A stretch of DNA of 64,000 nt from Euwallacea fornicatus (lineage: Eukaryota > Arthropoda > Insecta > Coleoptera > Curculionidae), in assembly GCF_040115645.1 (NCBI RefSeq), contig NW_027096045.1, forward strand, positions 496,001 to 560,000. Reading direction: 5' to 3'. Below, one piece after another: positions 19,688-33,500 of this stretch. The translations under genes were made by a program, and so were the position numbers. Numbering within the stretch: position 1 is the first letter of the stretch; every line of letters begins with the position of its first letter. The notes below the pieces were generated by a model. The model was not told where the DNA came from. It saw nothing but the letters and a program-made list of their open reading frames with translations, and did not search any database.

Positions 19688-21371
19688 ACTAACCCATTTA
19701 ATATTCGGGACATCAATAGAAATAAAGGAATTGAAAGAGAACCCTGGAATTTTACCATTGAAATTAGGAAGTGCCAGAATAGTCAAAACAACTCACGAAA
19801 TGCTACATTACTATGATTTAAGTTTAATTATCGACCAGATAAATAAATTGCATTTAAAATCAAGTAATGTTACGGAAACGGTTGACCATATGAAACCCAC
19901 TAAACTATATCTTAAAGAATTGGACAATATGATTAAAATTATGGAGTTTGTTCAGGGAAAGGTATATATGAAATTAGCTCAAATAATATCCCAGCCGAAA
20001 AGAACTAAACGTGGGCTAGTTAACATGATGGGCTCAGTGTTTAAAGCTATTACGGGAAACCTGGATGCAAGTGACGGTGAACGGTATGATAAAGAAATTG
20101 ATAATCTTAAAAAGAATATAGACAAAGAAGTAAAAAATCAGAGGTCCCTAGCTACCGCAATGATTGAGGAATTTAATCAAACAATTCAGAATCTAAATAG
20201 TAACAACAAACTAATTGAAAACAAATTAAACGAAGTACTGCCCTATGTGCAAGCAGTAGGAAACGAGAAAGTTTGCATATTTCTCAAAGAAGTAGTAAAT
20301 GAAATCTCAGATATGTATCAGATAATCTACGCAATGTTGCAAGACATTGAAAATTCCTTAGTCTTTGCAAGAATAGGTTTGATGCATCCGAGTGTAATTA
20401 GAACAGAGGAACTATTTTCAGAATTAAGAAAATTGGAAGAAAATCTAGGAACAAATACTCTACCCATATCGGTCACACCAGAAAATATGTTAATGTATGA
20501 AAAATTAATCAATATTGAATGCTTCATTTTAAATAATAAAGTGGTGTATATAATGCATATACCAATAGTACATGCTCAAATATTCGACTATTTCCATTTG
20601 TATGCCATTCCAATTCACGAAAAGGATCAATTCAAGGTCGTAATTCCACAACAAAAATATCTGGCAATAACCCAAATGTACTACACTTACTATGATAAAA
20701 ATTGTAAATTAGTTAAGCTAGGTTTATATATGTGTAGCAATAAGAAATTAGTAGACGTAAGCAATAATAATAATTGTGAAGTTGGACTCTTGACTAATTC
20801 AAAGACCAATGTAACGTGTCGCCAAACGCGAGTAATAATCAAGGATGTAGTTATAAACCGTTTAGAAACATTAAATCAGTGGATATTAGTTATCCCAAAC
20901 ACAAAACTTATACTAATGCAGTGCCCTGGTGAAGGAAGCGAAACACGGAACATAAAGGGAACCTTCCTGCTAAAGTTACCCAAAGGATGCGAAGCAACCA
21001 TTGACAAACAGCAAATATACAAGGAGGATAACAACAGAGAAGGCAAAGCTCAACCAATGTGGTTTCCGAAGTTATCAGAGGAAATTGGACCAATGCCGAC
21101 GCTAAACCTAAGCAAATCACCTATGAACTTGAGCTTAGATGCATTCCATATGTGGGAACAGGATATAAAAATAATACCCGAACAACCCTTCGGATTGGGA
21201 GACATTTTCTCAATAACACCCAGCCTATGGACTCTCCTGATATACCTACTAGTAGCAGGGGGTTGCAGTCTATTAATTTGTAAGATGTGGATTGTTCCAA
21301 AATACAAAGGAAGGAAAAAACTACCCACACAGGAAGAACAAATTCAACTACCTCAAGTAATCGGGAGTTGA
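19688..21371 (+). CDS. env: Envelope glycoprotein of B1, exon 2
   Basis: With exon 1 the protein is 570 residues. The unspliced frame offers only TTG at 19731, so the spliced start is preferred. The furin-type site RTKR ends at 20012 and is followed by GLVNMMGSVFKAITGNLD, matching the A1 arrangement. A transmembrane segment starts near 21222 (SLWTLLIYLLVAGG) and is followed by a short basic tail. The extracellular cysteines and the KGC region near the end of the ectodomain line up with A1, but overall similarity is much lower than in Pol. The frame is intact. Confidence 0.92.
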
Positions 21372-21375
21372 ACTT

Positions 21376-21386
21376 AAAGGGGGAGG
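21376..21386 (+). other. Polypurine tract of B1
   Basis: AAAGGGGGAGG directly abuts the 3' LTR. Confidence 0.9.
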
Positions 21387-21593
21387 AGTTACCTATGGAC
21401 CCTGACTATCCAACCAAGGGATTAAAACGCTGACTCAAGACCTTTTTAGATATAAATATAATTCCTGTGCATTAGAATTAGCTCAGTTCTAACTTAAGTC
21501 TGTATTAATAAAATTCATTTTTACCGATCGTTCGACTTGATTTTAATTAAATAAATTTTTTAAAATATATTTTCCAAATCAGAAAATATAACT
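21387..21593 (+). repeat. 3' LTR of B1
   Basis: This 207-bp copy is identical by eye to the 5' LTR. The AATAAA copy is at 21507-21512. Confidence 0.95.
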
Positions 21594-24500
21594 GGCACTT
21601 TTTGGCCAAATCTTATGATTTGGCGTTATCTCGCCAACGCTACAGCCAATTTTGTTCAAATCGTCTCCTTTTGGCAAAATAAGCATAATAAGGCCTTAAA
21701 CGGCAAATCGTCAATTTGGCTCTAATAGAAGCGGCACTTTTTGGCCAAATCTTATGATTTGGCGTTATCTCGCCAACGCTACAGCCAATTTTGTTCAAAT
21801 CGTCTCCTTTTGGCAAAATAAGCATAATAAGGCCTTAAACGGCAAATCGTCAATTTGGCTCTAATAGAAGCGGCACTTCTTGGCCAAATCGTACAATTTG
21901 GTGATATCTCGCAAACGCTACAGCCAATTTTGTTCAAATCGTCTCCTTTTGGCAAAATAAGCATAATAAGGCCTTAAACGGCAAATCGTCAATTTGGCTC
22001 TAATAGAAGCGGCACTTTTTGGCCAAATCTTATGATTTGGCGTTATCTCGCCAACGCTACAGCCAATTTTGTTCAAATCGTCTCCTTTTGGCAAAATAAG
22101 CATAATAAGGCCTTAAACGGCAAATCGTCAATTTGGCTCTAATAGAAGCGGCACTTTTTGGCCAAATCGTACAATTTGGCGATATCTCGCAAACGGTACA
22201 ACCAATTTTGTTCAAATTGTCTCCTTTTGGCAAAATAAGCATAATAAGGCCTTAAACGGCAAATCGTCCATTTGGCTCTAATAGAAGCGGCACTTTTTGG
22301 CCAAATCTTAAGATTTGGCGTTATCTCGCCAACGCTACAGCCAATTTTGTTCAAATCGTCTCCTTTTGGCAAAATAAGCATAATAAGGCCTTAAACGGCA
22401 AATCGTCAATTTGGCTCTAATAGAAGCGGCACTTTTTGGCCAAATCGTACAATTTGGTGATATCTCGCAAACGCTACAGCCAATTTTGTTCAAATCGTCT
22501 CCTTTTGGCAAAATAAGCATAATAAGGCCTTAAACGGCAAATCGTCAATTTGGCTCTAATAAAAGCGGCACTTTTTGGCCAAATCTTATGATTTGGCGTT
22601 ATCTCGCCAACGCTACAACCAATTTTGTTCAAATCGTCTCCTTTTGGCAAAATAAGCATAATAAGGCCTTAAACGGCACATCGTCAATTTGGCTCTAATA
22701 GAAGCGGCACTTTTTGGCCAAATCGTACAATTTGGTGATATCTCGCAAACGCTACAGCCAATTTTGTTCAAATCGTCTCCTTTTGGCAAAATAAGCATAA
22801 TAAGGCCTTAAACGGCAAATCGTCAATTTGGCTCTAATAGAAGCGGCACTTTTTGGCCAAATCTTATGATTTGGCGTTATCTCGCCAACGCTACAACCAA
22901 TTTTGTTCAAATCGTCTCCTTTTGGCAAAATAAGCATAATAAGGCCTTAAACGGCACATCGTCAATTTGGCTCTAATAGAAGCGGCACTTTTTGGCCAAA
23001 TCGTACAATTTGGTGATATCTCGCAAACGCTACAGCCAATTTTGTTCAAATCGTCTCCTTTTGGCAAAATAAGCATAATAAGGCCTTAAACGGCAAATCG
23101 TCAATTTGGCTCTAATAGAAGCGGCACTTCTTGGCCAAATCGTACAATTTGGTGATATCTCGCAAACGCTACAGCCAATTTTGTTCAAATCGTCTCCTTT
23201 TGGCAAAATAAGCATAATAAGGCCTTAAACGGCAAATCGTCAATTTGGCTCTAATAGAAGCGGCACTTTTTGGCCAAATCTTATGATTTGGCGTTATCTC
23301 GCCAACGCTACAGCCAATTTTGTTCAAATCGTCTCCTTTTGGCAAAATAAGCATAATAAGGCCTTAAACGGCAAATCGTCAATTTGGCTCTAATAGAAGC
23401 GGCACTTTTTGGCCAAATCGTACAATTTGGCGATATCTCGCAAACGGTACAACCAATTTTGTTCAAATCGTCTCCTTTTGGCAAAATAAGCATAATAAGG
23501 CCTTAAACGGCAAATCGTCCATTTGGCTCTAATAGAAGCGGCACTTTTTGGCCAAATCTTAAGATTTGGCGTTATCTCGCCAACGCTACAGCCAATTTTG
23601 TTCAAATCGTCTCCTTTTGGCAAAATAAGCATAATAAGGCCTTAAACGGCAAATCGTCAATTTGGCTCTAATAGAAGCGGCACTTTTTGGCCAAATCGTA
23701 CAATTTGGTGATATCTCGCAAACGCTACAGCCAATTTTGTTCAAATCGTCTCCTTTTGGCAAAATAAGCATAATAAGGCCTTAAACGGCAAATCGTCAAT
23801 TTGGCTCTAATAAAAGCGGCACTTTTTGGCCAAATCTTATGATTTGGCGTTATCTCGCCAACGCTACAACCAATTTTGTTCAAATCGTCTCCTTTTGGCA
23901 AAATAAGCATAATAAGGCCTTAAACGGCACATCGTCAATTTGGCTCTAATAGAAGCGGCACTTTTTGGCCAAATCGTACAATTTGGTGATATCTCGCAAA
24001 CGCTACAGCCAATTTTGTTCAAATCGTCTCCTTTTGGCAAAATAAGCATAATAAGGCCTTAAACGGCAAATCGTCAATTTGGCTCTAATAGAAGCGGCAC
24101 TTTTTGGCCAAATCTTATGATTTGGCGTTATCTCGCCAACGCTACAACCAATTTTGTTCAAATCGTCTCCTTTTGGCAAAATAAGCATAATAAGGCCTTA
24201 AACGGCACATCGTCAATTTGGCTCTAATAGAAGCGGCACTTTTTGGCCAAATCGTACAATTTGGTGATATCTCGCAAACGCTACAGCCAATTTTGTTCAA
24301 ATCGTCTCCTTTTGGCAAAATAAGCATAATAAGGCCTTAAACGGCAAATCGTCAATTTGGCTCTAATAGAAGCGGCACTTTTTGGCCAAATCTTATGATT
24401 TGGCGTTATCTCGCCAACGCTACAACCAATTTTGTTCAAATCGTCTCCTTTTGGCAAAATAAACATAATAAGGCCTTAAACGGCAAATCGTCAATTTGGC

Positions 24501-27500
24501 TCTAATAGAAGCGGCACTTTTTGGCCAAATCTTATGATTTGGCGTTATCTCGCCAACGCTACAGCCAATTTTGTTCAAATCGTCTCCTTTTGGCAAAATA
24601 AGCATAATAAGGCCTTAAACGGCAAATCGTCAATTTGGCTCTATTAGAAGCGGCACTTTTTGGCCAAATCGTACAATTTGGTGATATCTCACAAACGCTA
24701 CAGCCAATTTTGTTCAAATCGTCTCCTTTTGGCAAAATAAGCATAATAAGGCCTTAAACGGCAAATCGTCAATTTGGCTCTAATAGAAGCGGCACTTTTT
24801 GGCCAAATCGTACAATTTGGTGATATCTCGCAAACGCTACAGCCAATTTTGTTCAAATCGTCTCCTTTTGGCAAAATAAGCATAATAAGGCCTTAAACGG
24901 CAAATCGTCAATTTGGCTCTAATAGAAGCGGCACTTTTTGGCCAAATCTTATGATTTGGCGTTATCTCGCCAACGCTACAACCAATTTTGTTCAAATCGT
25001 CTCCTTTTGGCAAAATAAGCATAATAAGGCCTTAAACGGCAAATCGTCCATTTGGCTCTAATAGAAGCGGCACTTTTTGGCCAAATCGTACAATTTGGCG
25101 ATATCTCGCAAACGCTACAACCAATTTTGTTCAAATCGTCTCCTTTTGGCAAAATAAGCATAATAAGGCCTTAAACGGTAAATCGTAAATTTGGCTCTAA
25201 TAGAAGCGGCACTTTTTGGCCAAATCTTATGATTTGGCGTTATCTCGCCAACGCTACAACCAATTTTGTTCAAATCGTCTCCTTTTGGCAAAATAAGCAT
25301 AATAAGGCCTTAAACGGCAAATCGTCAATTTGGCTCTAATAGAAGCGGCACTTTTTGGCCAAATCTTATGATTTGGCGATATCTCACAAACGGTACAACC
25401 AATTTTGTTCAAATCGTCTCCTTTTGGCAAAATAAGCATAATAAGGCCTTAAACGGCAAATCGTCAATTTGGCTCTAATAGAAGCGGCACTTTTTGGCCA
25501 AATCGTACAATTTGGCGATATCTCGCAAACGGTACAACCAATTTTGTTCAAATCGTCTCCTTTTGGCAAAATAAGCATAATAAGGCCTTAAACGGCAAAT
25601 CGTCCATTTGGCTCTAATAGAAGCGGCACTTTTTGGCCAAATCTTATGATTTGGCGTTATCTCGCCAACGCTACAGCCAATTTTGTTCAAATCGTCTCCT
25701 TTTGGCAAAATAAGCATAATAAGGCCTTAAACGGCAAATCGTCAATTTGGCTCTAATAGAAGCGGCACTTTTTGGCCAAATCTTATGATTTGGCGTTATC
25801 TCGCCAACGCTACAGCCAATTTTGTTCAAATCGTCTCCTTTTGGCAAAATAAGCATAATAAGGCCTTAAACGGCAAATCGTCAATTTGGCTCTAATAGAA
25901 GCGGCACTTCTTGGCCAAATCGTACAATTTGGTGATATCTCGCAAACGCTACAGCCAATTTTGTTCAAATCGTCTCCTTTTGGCAAAATAAGCATAATAA
26001 GGCCTTAAACGGCAAATCGTCAATTTGGCTCTAATAGAAGCGGCACTTTTTGGCCAAATCTTATGATTTGGCGTTATCTCGCCAACGCTACAGCCAATTT
26101 TGTTCAAATCGTCTCCTTTTGGCAAAATAAGCATAATAAGGCCTTAAACGGCAAATCGTCAATTTGGCTCTAATAGAAGCGGCACTTTTTGGCCAAATCT
26201 TATGATTTGGCGATATCTCACAAACGGTACAACCAATTTTGTTCAAATCGTCTCCTTTTGGCAAAATAAGCATAATAAGGCCTTAAACGGCAAATCGTCA
26301 ATTTGGCTCTAATAGAAGCGGCACTTTTTGGCCAAATCGTACAATTTGGCGATATCTCGCAAACGGTACAACCAATTTTGTTCAAATCGTCTCCTTTTGG
26401 CAAAATAAGCATAATAAGGCCTTAAACGGCAAATCGTCCATTTGGCTCTAATAGAAGCGGCACTTTTTGGCCAAATCTTATGATTTGGCGTTATCTCGCC
26501 AACGCTACAGCCAATTTTGTTCAAATCGTCTCCTTTTGGCAAAATAAGCATAATAAGGCCTTAAACGGCAAATCGTCAATTTGGCTCTAATAGAAGCGGC
26601 ACTTTTTGGCCAAATCTTATGATTTGGCGTTATCTCGCCAACGCTACAGCCAATTTTGTTCAAATCGTCTCCTTTTGGCAAAATAAGCATAATAAGGCCT
26701 TAAACGGCAAATCGTCAATTTGGCTCTAATAGAAGCGGCACTTCTTGGCCAAATCGTACAATTTGGTGATATCTCGCAAACGCTACAGCCAATTTTGTTC
26801 AAATCGTCTCCTTTTGGCAAAATAAGCATAATAAGGCCTTAAACGGCAAATCGTCAATTTGGCTCTAATAGAAGCGGCACTTTTTGGCCAAATCTTATGA
26901 TTTGGCGATATCTCGCAAACGGTACAACCAATTTTGTTCAAATCGTCTCCTTTTGGCAAAATAAGCATAATAAGGCCTTAAACAGCAAATCGTCAATTTG
27001 GCTCTAATAGTAGCGGCACTTTTTGGCCAAATCGTACAATTTGGTGATATCTCGCAAACGCTACAGCCAATTTTGTTCAAATCGTCTCCTTTTGGCAAAA
27101 TAAGCATAATAAGGCCTTAAACAGCAAATCGTCAATTTGGCTCTAATAGTAGCGGCACTTTTTGGCCAAATCTTATGATTTGGCGTTATCTCGCCAACGC
27201 TACAGCCAATTTTGTTCAAATCGTCTCCTTTTGGCAAAATAAGCATAATAAGGCCTTAAACGGCAAATCGTCAATTTGGCTCTAATAGAAGCGGCACTTT
27301 TTGGCCAAATCGTACAATTTGGTGATATCTCGAAAACGCTACAGCCAATTTTGTTCAAATCGTCTCCTTTTGGCAAAATAAGCATAATAAGGCCTTAAAC
27401 GGCAAATCGTCAATTTGGCTCTAATAGAAGCGGCACTTTTTGGCCAAATCTTATGATTTGGCGTTATCTCGCCAACGCTACAGCCAATTTTGTTCAAATC

Positions 27501-30500
27501 GTCTCCTTTTGGCAAAATAAGCATAATAAGGCCTTAAACGGCAAATCGTCAATTTGGCTCTAATAGAAGCGGCACTTTTTGGCCAAATCGTACAATTTGG
27601 TGATATCTCGAAAACGCTACAGCCAATTTTGTTCAAATCGTCTCCTTTTGGCAAAATAAGCATAATAAGGCCTTAAAGGGCAAACCGTCAATTTGGCTCT
27701 AATAGAAGCGGCACTTTTTGGCCAAATCTTATGATTTGGCGATATCTCGCAAACGGTACAACCAATTTTGTTCAAATCGTCTCCTTTTGGCAAAATAAGC
27801 ATAATAAGGCCTTAAACAGCAAATCGTCAATTTGGCTCTAATAGTAGCGGCACTTTTTGGCCAAATCGTACCATTTGGTGATATCTCGCAAACGCTACAG
27901 CCAATTTTGTTCAAATCGTCTCCTTTTGGCAAAATAAGCATAATAAGGCCTTAAACAGCAAATCGTCAATTTGGCTCTAATAGTAGCGGCACTTTTTGGC
28001 CAAATCTTATGATTTGGCGTTATCTCGCCAACGCTACAGCCAATTTTGTTCAAATCGTCTCCTTTTGGCAAAATAAGCATAATAAGGCCTTAAACGGCAA
28101 ATCGTCAATTTGGCTCTAATAGAAGCGGCACTTTTTGGCCAAATCGTACAATTTGGTGATATCTCGAAAACGCTACAGCCAATTTTGTTCAAATCGTCTC
28201 CTTTTGGCAAAATAAGCATAATAAGGCCTTAAACGGCAAATCGTCAATTTGGCTCTAATAGAAGCGGCACTTTTTGGCCAAATCTTATGATTTGGCGTTA
28301 TCTCGCCAACGCTACAGCCAATTTTGTTCAAATCGTCTCCTTTTGGCAAAATAAGCATAATAAGGCCTTAAACGGCAAATCGTCCATTTGGCTCTAATAG
28401 AAGCGGCACTTTTTGGCCAAATCGTACAATTTGGCGATATCTCGCCAACGCTACAACCAATTTTGTTCAAATCGTCTCCTTTTGGCAAAATAAGCATAAT
28501 AAGGCCTTAAACGGCAAATCGTCAATTTGGCTCTAATAGAAGCGGCACTTTTTGGCCAAATCTTATGATTTGGCGATATCTCACAAACGGTACAACCAAT
28601 TTTGTTCAAATCGTCTCCTTTTGGCAAAATAAGCATAATAAGGCCTTAAACGGCAAATCGTCAATTTGGCTCTAATAGAAGCGGCACTTTTTGGCCAACT
28701 CGTACAATTTGGCGATATCTCGCAAACGGTACAACCAATTTTGTTCAAATCGACTCCTTTTGGCAAAATAAGCATAATAAGGCCTTAAACGGCAAATCGT
28801 CCATTTGGCTCTAATAGAAGCGGCACTTTTTGGCCAAATCTTAAGATTTGGCGTTATCTCGCCAACGCTACAGCCAATTTTGTTCAAATCGTCTCCTTTT
28901 GGCAAAATAAGCATAATAAGGCCTTAAACGGCAAATCGTCAATTTGGCTCTAATAGAAGCGGCACTTTTTGGCCAAATCGTACAATTTGGTGATATCTCG
29001 CAAACGCTACAGCCAATTTTGTTCAAATCGTCTCCTTTTGGCAAAATAAGCATAATAAGGCCTTAAACGGCAAATCGTCAATTTGGCTCTAATAAAAGCG
29101 GCACTTTTTGGCCAAATCTTATGATTTGGCGTTATCTCGCCAACGCTACAACCAATTTTGTTCAAATCGTCTCCTTTTGGCAAAATAAGCATAATAAGGC
29201 CTTAAACGGCACATCGTCAATTTGGCTCTAATAGAAGCGGCACTTTTTGGCCAAATCGTACAATTTGGTGATATCTCGCAAACGCTACAGCCAATTTTGT
29301 TCAAATCGTCTCCTTTTGGCAAAATAAGCATAATAAGGCCTTAAACGGCAAATCGTCAATTTGGCTCTAATAGAAGCGGCACTTTTTGGCCAAATCTTAT
29401 GATTTGGCGTTATCTCGCCAACGCTACAACCAATTTTGTTCAAATCGTCTCCTTTTGGCAAAATAAGCATAATAAGGCCTTAAACGGCACATCGTCAATT
29501 TGGCTCTAATAGAAGCGGCACTTTTTGGCCAAATCGTACAATTTGGTGATATCTCGCAAACGCTACAGCCAATTTTGTTCAAATCGTCTCCTTTTGGCAA
29601 AATAAGCATAATAAGGCCTTAAACGGCAAATCGTCAATTTGGCTCTAATAGAAGCGGCACTTTTTGGCCAAATCTTATGATTTGGCGTTATCTCGCCAAC
29701 GCTACAACCAATTTTGTTCAAATCGTCTCCTTTTGGCAAAATAAGCATAATAAGGCCTTAAACGGCAAATCGTCAATTTGGCTCTAATAGAAGCGGCACT
29801 TTTTGGCCAAATCTTATGATTTGGCGTTATCTCGCCAACGCTACAGCCAATTTTGTTCAAATCGTCTCCTTTTGGCAAAATAAGCATAATAAGGCCTTAA
29901 ACGGCAAATCGTCAATTTGGCTCTATTAGAAGCGGCACTTTTTGGCCAAATCGTACAATTTGGTGATATCTCACAAACGCTACAGCCAATTTTGTTCAAA
30001 TCGTCTCCTTTTGGCAAAATAAGCATAATAAGGCCTTAAACGGCAAATCGTCAATTTGGCTCTAATAGAAGCGGCACTTTTTGGCCAAATCGTACAATTT
30101 GGTGATATCTCGCAAACGCTACAGCCAATTTTGTTCAAATCGTCTCCTTTTGGCAAAATAAGCATAATAAGGCCTTAAACGGCAAATCGTCAATTTGGCT
30201 CTAATAGAAGCGGCACTTTTTGGCCAAATCTTATGATTTGGCGTTATCTCGCCAACGCTACAACCAATTTTGTTCAAATCGTCTCCTTTTGGCAAAATAA
30301 GCATAATAAGGCCTTAAACGGCAAATCGTCCATTTGGCTCTAATAGAAGCGGCACTTTTTGGCCAAATCGTACAATTTGGCGATATCTCGCAAACGCTAC
30401 AACCAATTTTGTTCAAATCGTCTCCTTTTGGCAAAATAAGCATAATAAGGCCTTAAACGGTAAATCGTAAATTTGGCTCTAATAGAAGCGGCACTTTTTG

Positions 30501-33500
30501 GCCAAATCTTATGATTTGGCGTTATCTCGCCAACGCTACAACCAATTTTGTTCAAATCGTCTCCTTTTGGCAAAATAAGCATAATAAGGCCTTAAACGGC
30601 AAATCGTCAATTTGGCTCTAATAGAAGCGGCACTTTTTGGCCAAATCTTATGATTTGGCGATATCTCACAAACGGTACAACCAATTTTGTTCAAATCGTC
30701 TCCTTTTGGCAAAATAAGCATAATAAGGCCTTAAACGGCAAATCGTCAATTTGGCTCTAATAGAAGCGGCACTTTTTGGCCAAATCGTACAATTTGGCGA
30801 TATCTCGCAAACGGTACAACCAATTTTGTTCAAATCGTCTCCTTTTGGCAAAATAAGCATAATAAGGCCTTAAACGGCAAATCGTAAATTTGGCTCTAAT
30901 AGAAGCGGCACTTTTTGGCCAAATCCTATGATTTGGCGATATCTCGCAAACGGTACAACCAATTTTGTTCAAATCGTCTCCTTTTGGCAAAATAAGCATA
31001 ATAAGGCCTTAAACGGCAAATCGTCAATTTGGCTCTAATAGTAGCGGCACTTTTTGGCCAAATCGTACAATTTGGTGATATCTCGCAAACGCTACAGCCA
31101 ATTTTGTTCAAATCGTCTCCTTTTGGCAAAATAAGCATAATAAGGCCTTAAACGGCAAATCGTAAATTTGGCTCTAATAGAAGCGGCACTTTTTGGCCAA
31201 ATCGTACAATTTGGCGATATCTCGCAAACGGTACAACCAATTTTGTTCAAATCGTCTCCTTTTGGCAAAATAAGCATAATAAGGCCTTAAACGGCACATC
31301 GTCAATTTGGCTCTAATAGAAGCGGCACTTTTTGGCCAAATCGTACAATTTGGCGATATTTCGCCAACGCTACAACCAATTTTGTTCAAATCGTCTCCAT
31401 TTGGCAAAATAAGCATAATAAGGCCTTAAACGGTAAATCGTAAATTTGGCTCTAATAGAAGCGGCACTTTTTGGCCAAATCTTATGATTTGGCGTTATCT
31501 CGCCAACGCTACAACCAATTTTGTTCAAATCGTCTCCTTTTGGCAAAATAAGCATAATAAGGCCTTAAACGGCAAATCGTCCATTTGGCTCTAATAGAAG
31601 CGGCACTTTTTGGCCAAATCTTAAGATTTGGCGTTATCTCGCAAACGCTACAGCCAATTTTGTTCAAATCGTCTCCTTTTGGCAAAATAAGCATAATAAG
31701 GCCTTAAATAGCAAATCGTCAATTTGGCTCTAATAGTAGCGGCACTTTTTGGCCAAATCTTATGATTTGGCGTTATCTCGCCAACGCTACAGCCAATTTT
31801 GTTCAAATCGTCTCCTTTTGGCAAAATAAGCATAATAAGGCCTTAAACGGCAAATCGTCAATTTGGCTCTAATAGAAGCGGCACTTTTTGGCCAAATCGT
31901 ACAATTTGGTGATATCTCGAAAACGCTACAGCCAATTTTGTTCAAATCGTCTCCTTTTGGCAAAATAAGCATAATAAGGCCTTAAACGGCAAATCGTCAA
32001 TTTGGCTCTAATAGAAGCGGCACTTTTTGGCCAAATCTTATGATTTGGCGTTATCTCGCCAACGCTACAGCCAATTTTGTTCAAATCGTCTCCTTTTGGC
32101 AAAATAAGCATAATAAGGCCTTAAACGGCAAATCGTCCATTTGGCTCTAATAGAAGCGGCACTTTTTGGCCAAATCGTACAATTTGGCGATATCTCGCCA
32201 ACGCTACAACCAATTTTGTTCAAATCGTCTCCTTTTGGCAAAATAAGCATAATAAGGCCTTAAACGGCAAATCGTCAATTTGGCTCTAATAGAAGCGGCA
32301 CTTTTTGGCCAAATCTTATGATTTGGCGATATCTCACAAACGGTACAACCAATTTTGTTCAAATCGTCTCCTTTTGGCAAAATAAGCATAATAAGGCCTT
32401 AAACGGCAAATCGTCAATTTGGCTCTAATAGAAGCGGCACTTTTTGGCCAAATCGTACAATTTGGCGATATCTCGCAAACGGTACAACCAATTTTGTTCA
32501 AATCGTCTCCTTTTGGCAAAATAAGCATAATAAGGCCTTAAACGGCAAATCGTCCATTTGGCTCTAATAGAAGCGGCACTTTTTGGCCAAATCTTAAGAT
32601 TTGGCGTTATCTCGCCAACGCTACAGCCAATTTTGTTCAAATCGTCTCCTTTTGGCAAAATAAGCATAATAAGGCCTTAAACGGCAAATCGTCAATTTGG
32701 CTCTAATAGAAGCGGCACTTTTTGGCCAAATCGTACAATTTGGTGATATCTCGCAAACGCTACAGCCAATTTTGTTCAAATCGTCTCCTTTTGGCAAAAT
32801 AAGCATAATAAGGCCTTAAACGGCAAATCGTCAATTTGGCTCTAATAAAAGCGGCACTTTTTGGCCAAATCTTATGATTTGGCGTTATCTCGCCAACGCT
32901 ACAACCAATTTTGTTCAAATCGTCTCCTTTTGGCAAAATAAGCATAATAAGGCCTTAAACGGCACATCGTCAATTTGGCTCTAATAGAAGCGGCACTTTT
33001 TGGCCAAATCGTACAATTTGGTGATATCTCGCAAACGCTACAGCCAATTTTGTTCAAATCGTCTCCTTTTGGCAAAATAAGCATAATAAGGCCTTAAACG
33101 GCAAATCGTCAATTTGGCTCTAATAGAAGCGGCACTTTTTGGCCAAATCTTATGATTTGGCGTTATCTCGCCAACGCTACAACCAATTTTGTTCAAATCG
33201 TCTCCTTTTGGCAAAATAAGCATAATAAGGCCTTAAACGGTAAATCGTAAATTTGGCTCTAATAGAAGCGGCACTTTTTGGCCAAATCTTATGATTTGGC
33301 GTTATCTCGCCAACGCTACAACTAATTTTGTTCAAATCGTCTCCTTTTGGCAAAATAAGCATAATAAGGCCTTAAACGGCAAATCGTCAATTTGGCTCTA
33401 ATAGAAGCGGCACTTTTTGGCCAAATCTTATGATTTGGCGATATCTCACAAACGGTACAACCAATTTTGTTCAAATCGTCTCCTTTTGGCAACATAAGCA

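Larger units (their letters stand above)
14186..21593 (+). mobile_element. Full-length errantivirus-like LTR retrotransposon B1 (second family)
   Basis: The element is 7408 bp with two apparently identical 207-bp LTRs and a 4-bp target duplication GGCA (14182-14185 and 21594-21597) inside a satellite monomer. It has the same gene order and control-site layout as A1, but the proteins are clearly diverged, the LTRs are unrelated by eye, and the element has its own leader. All three genes are open. It is the only member of its family in the window. Confidence 0.96.
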
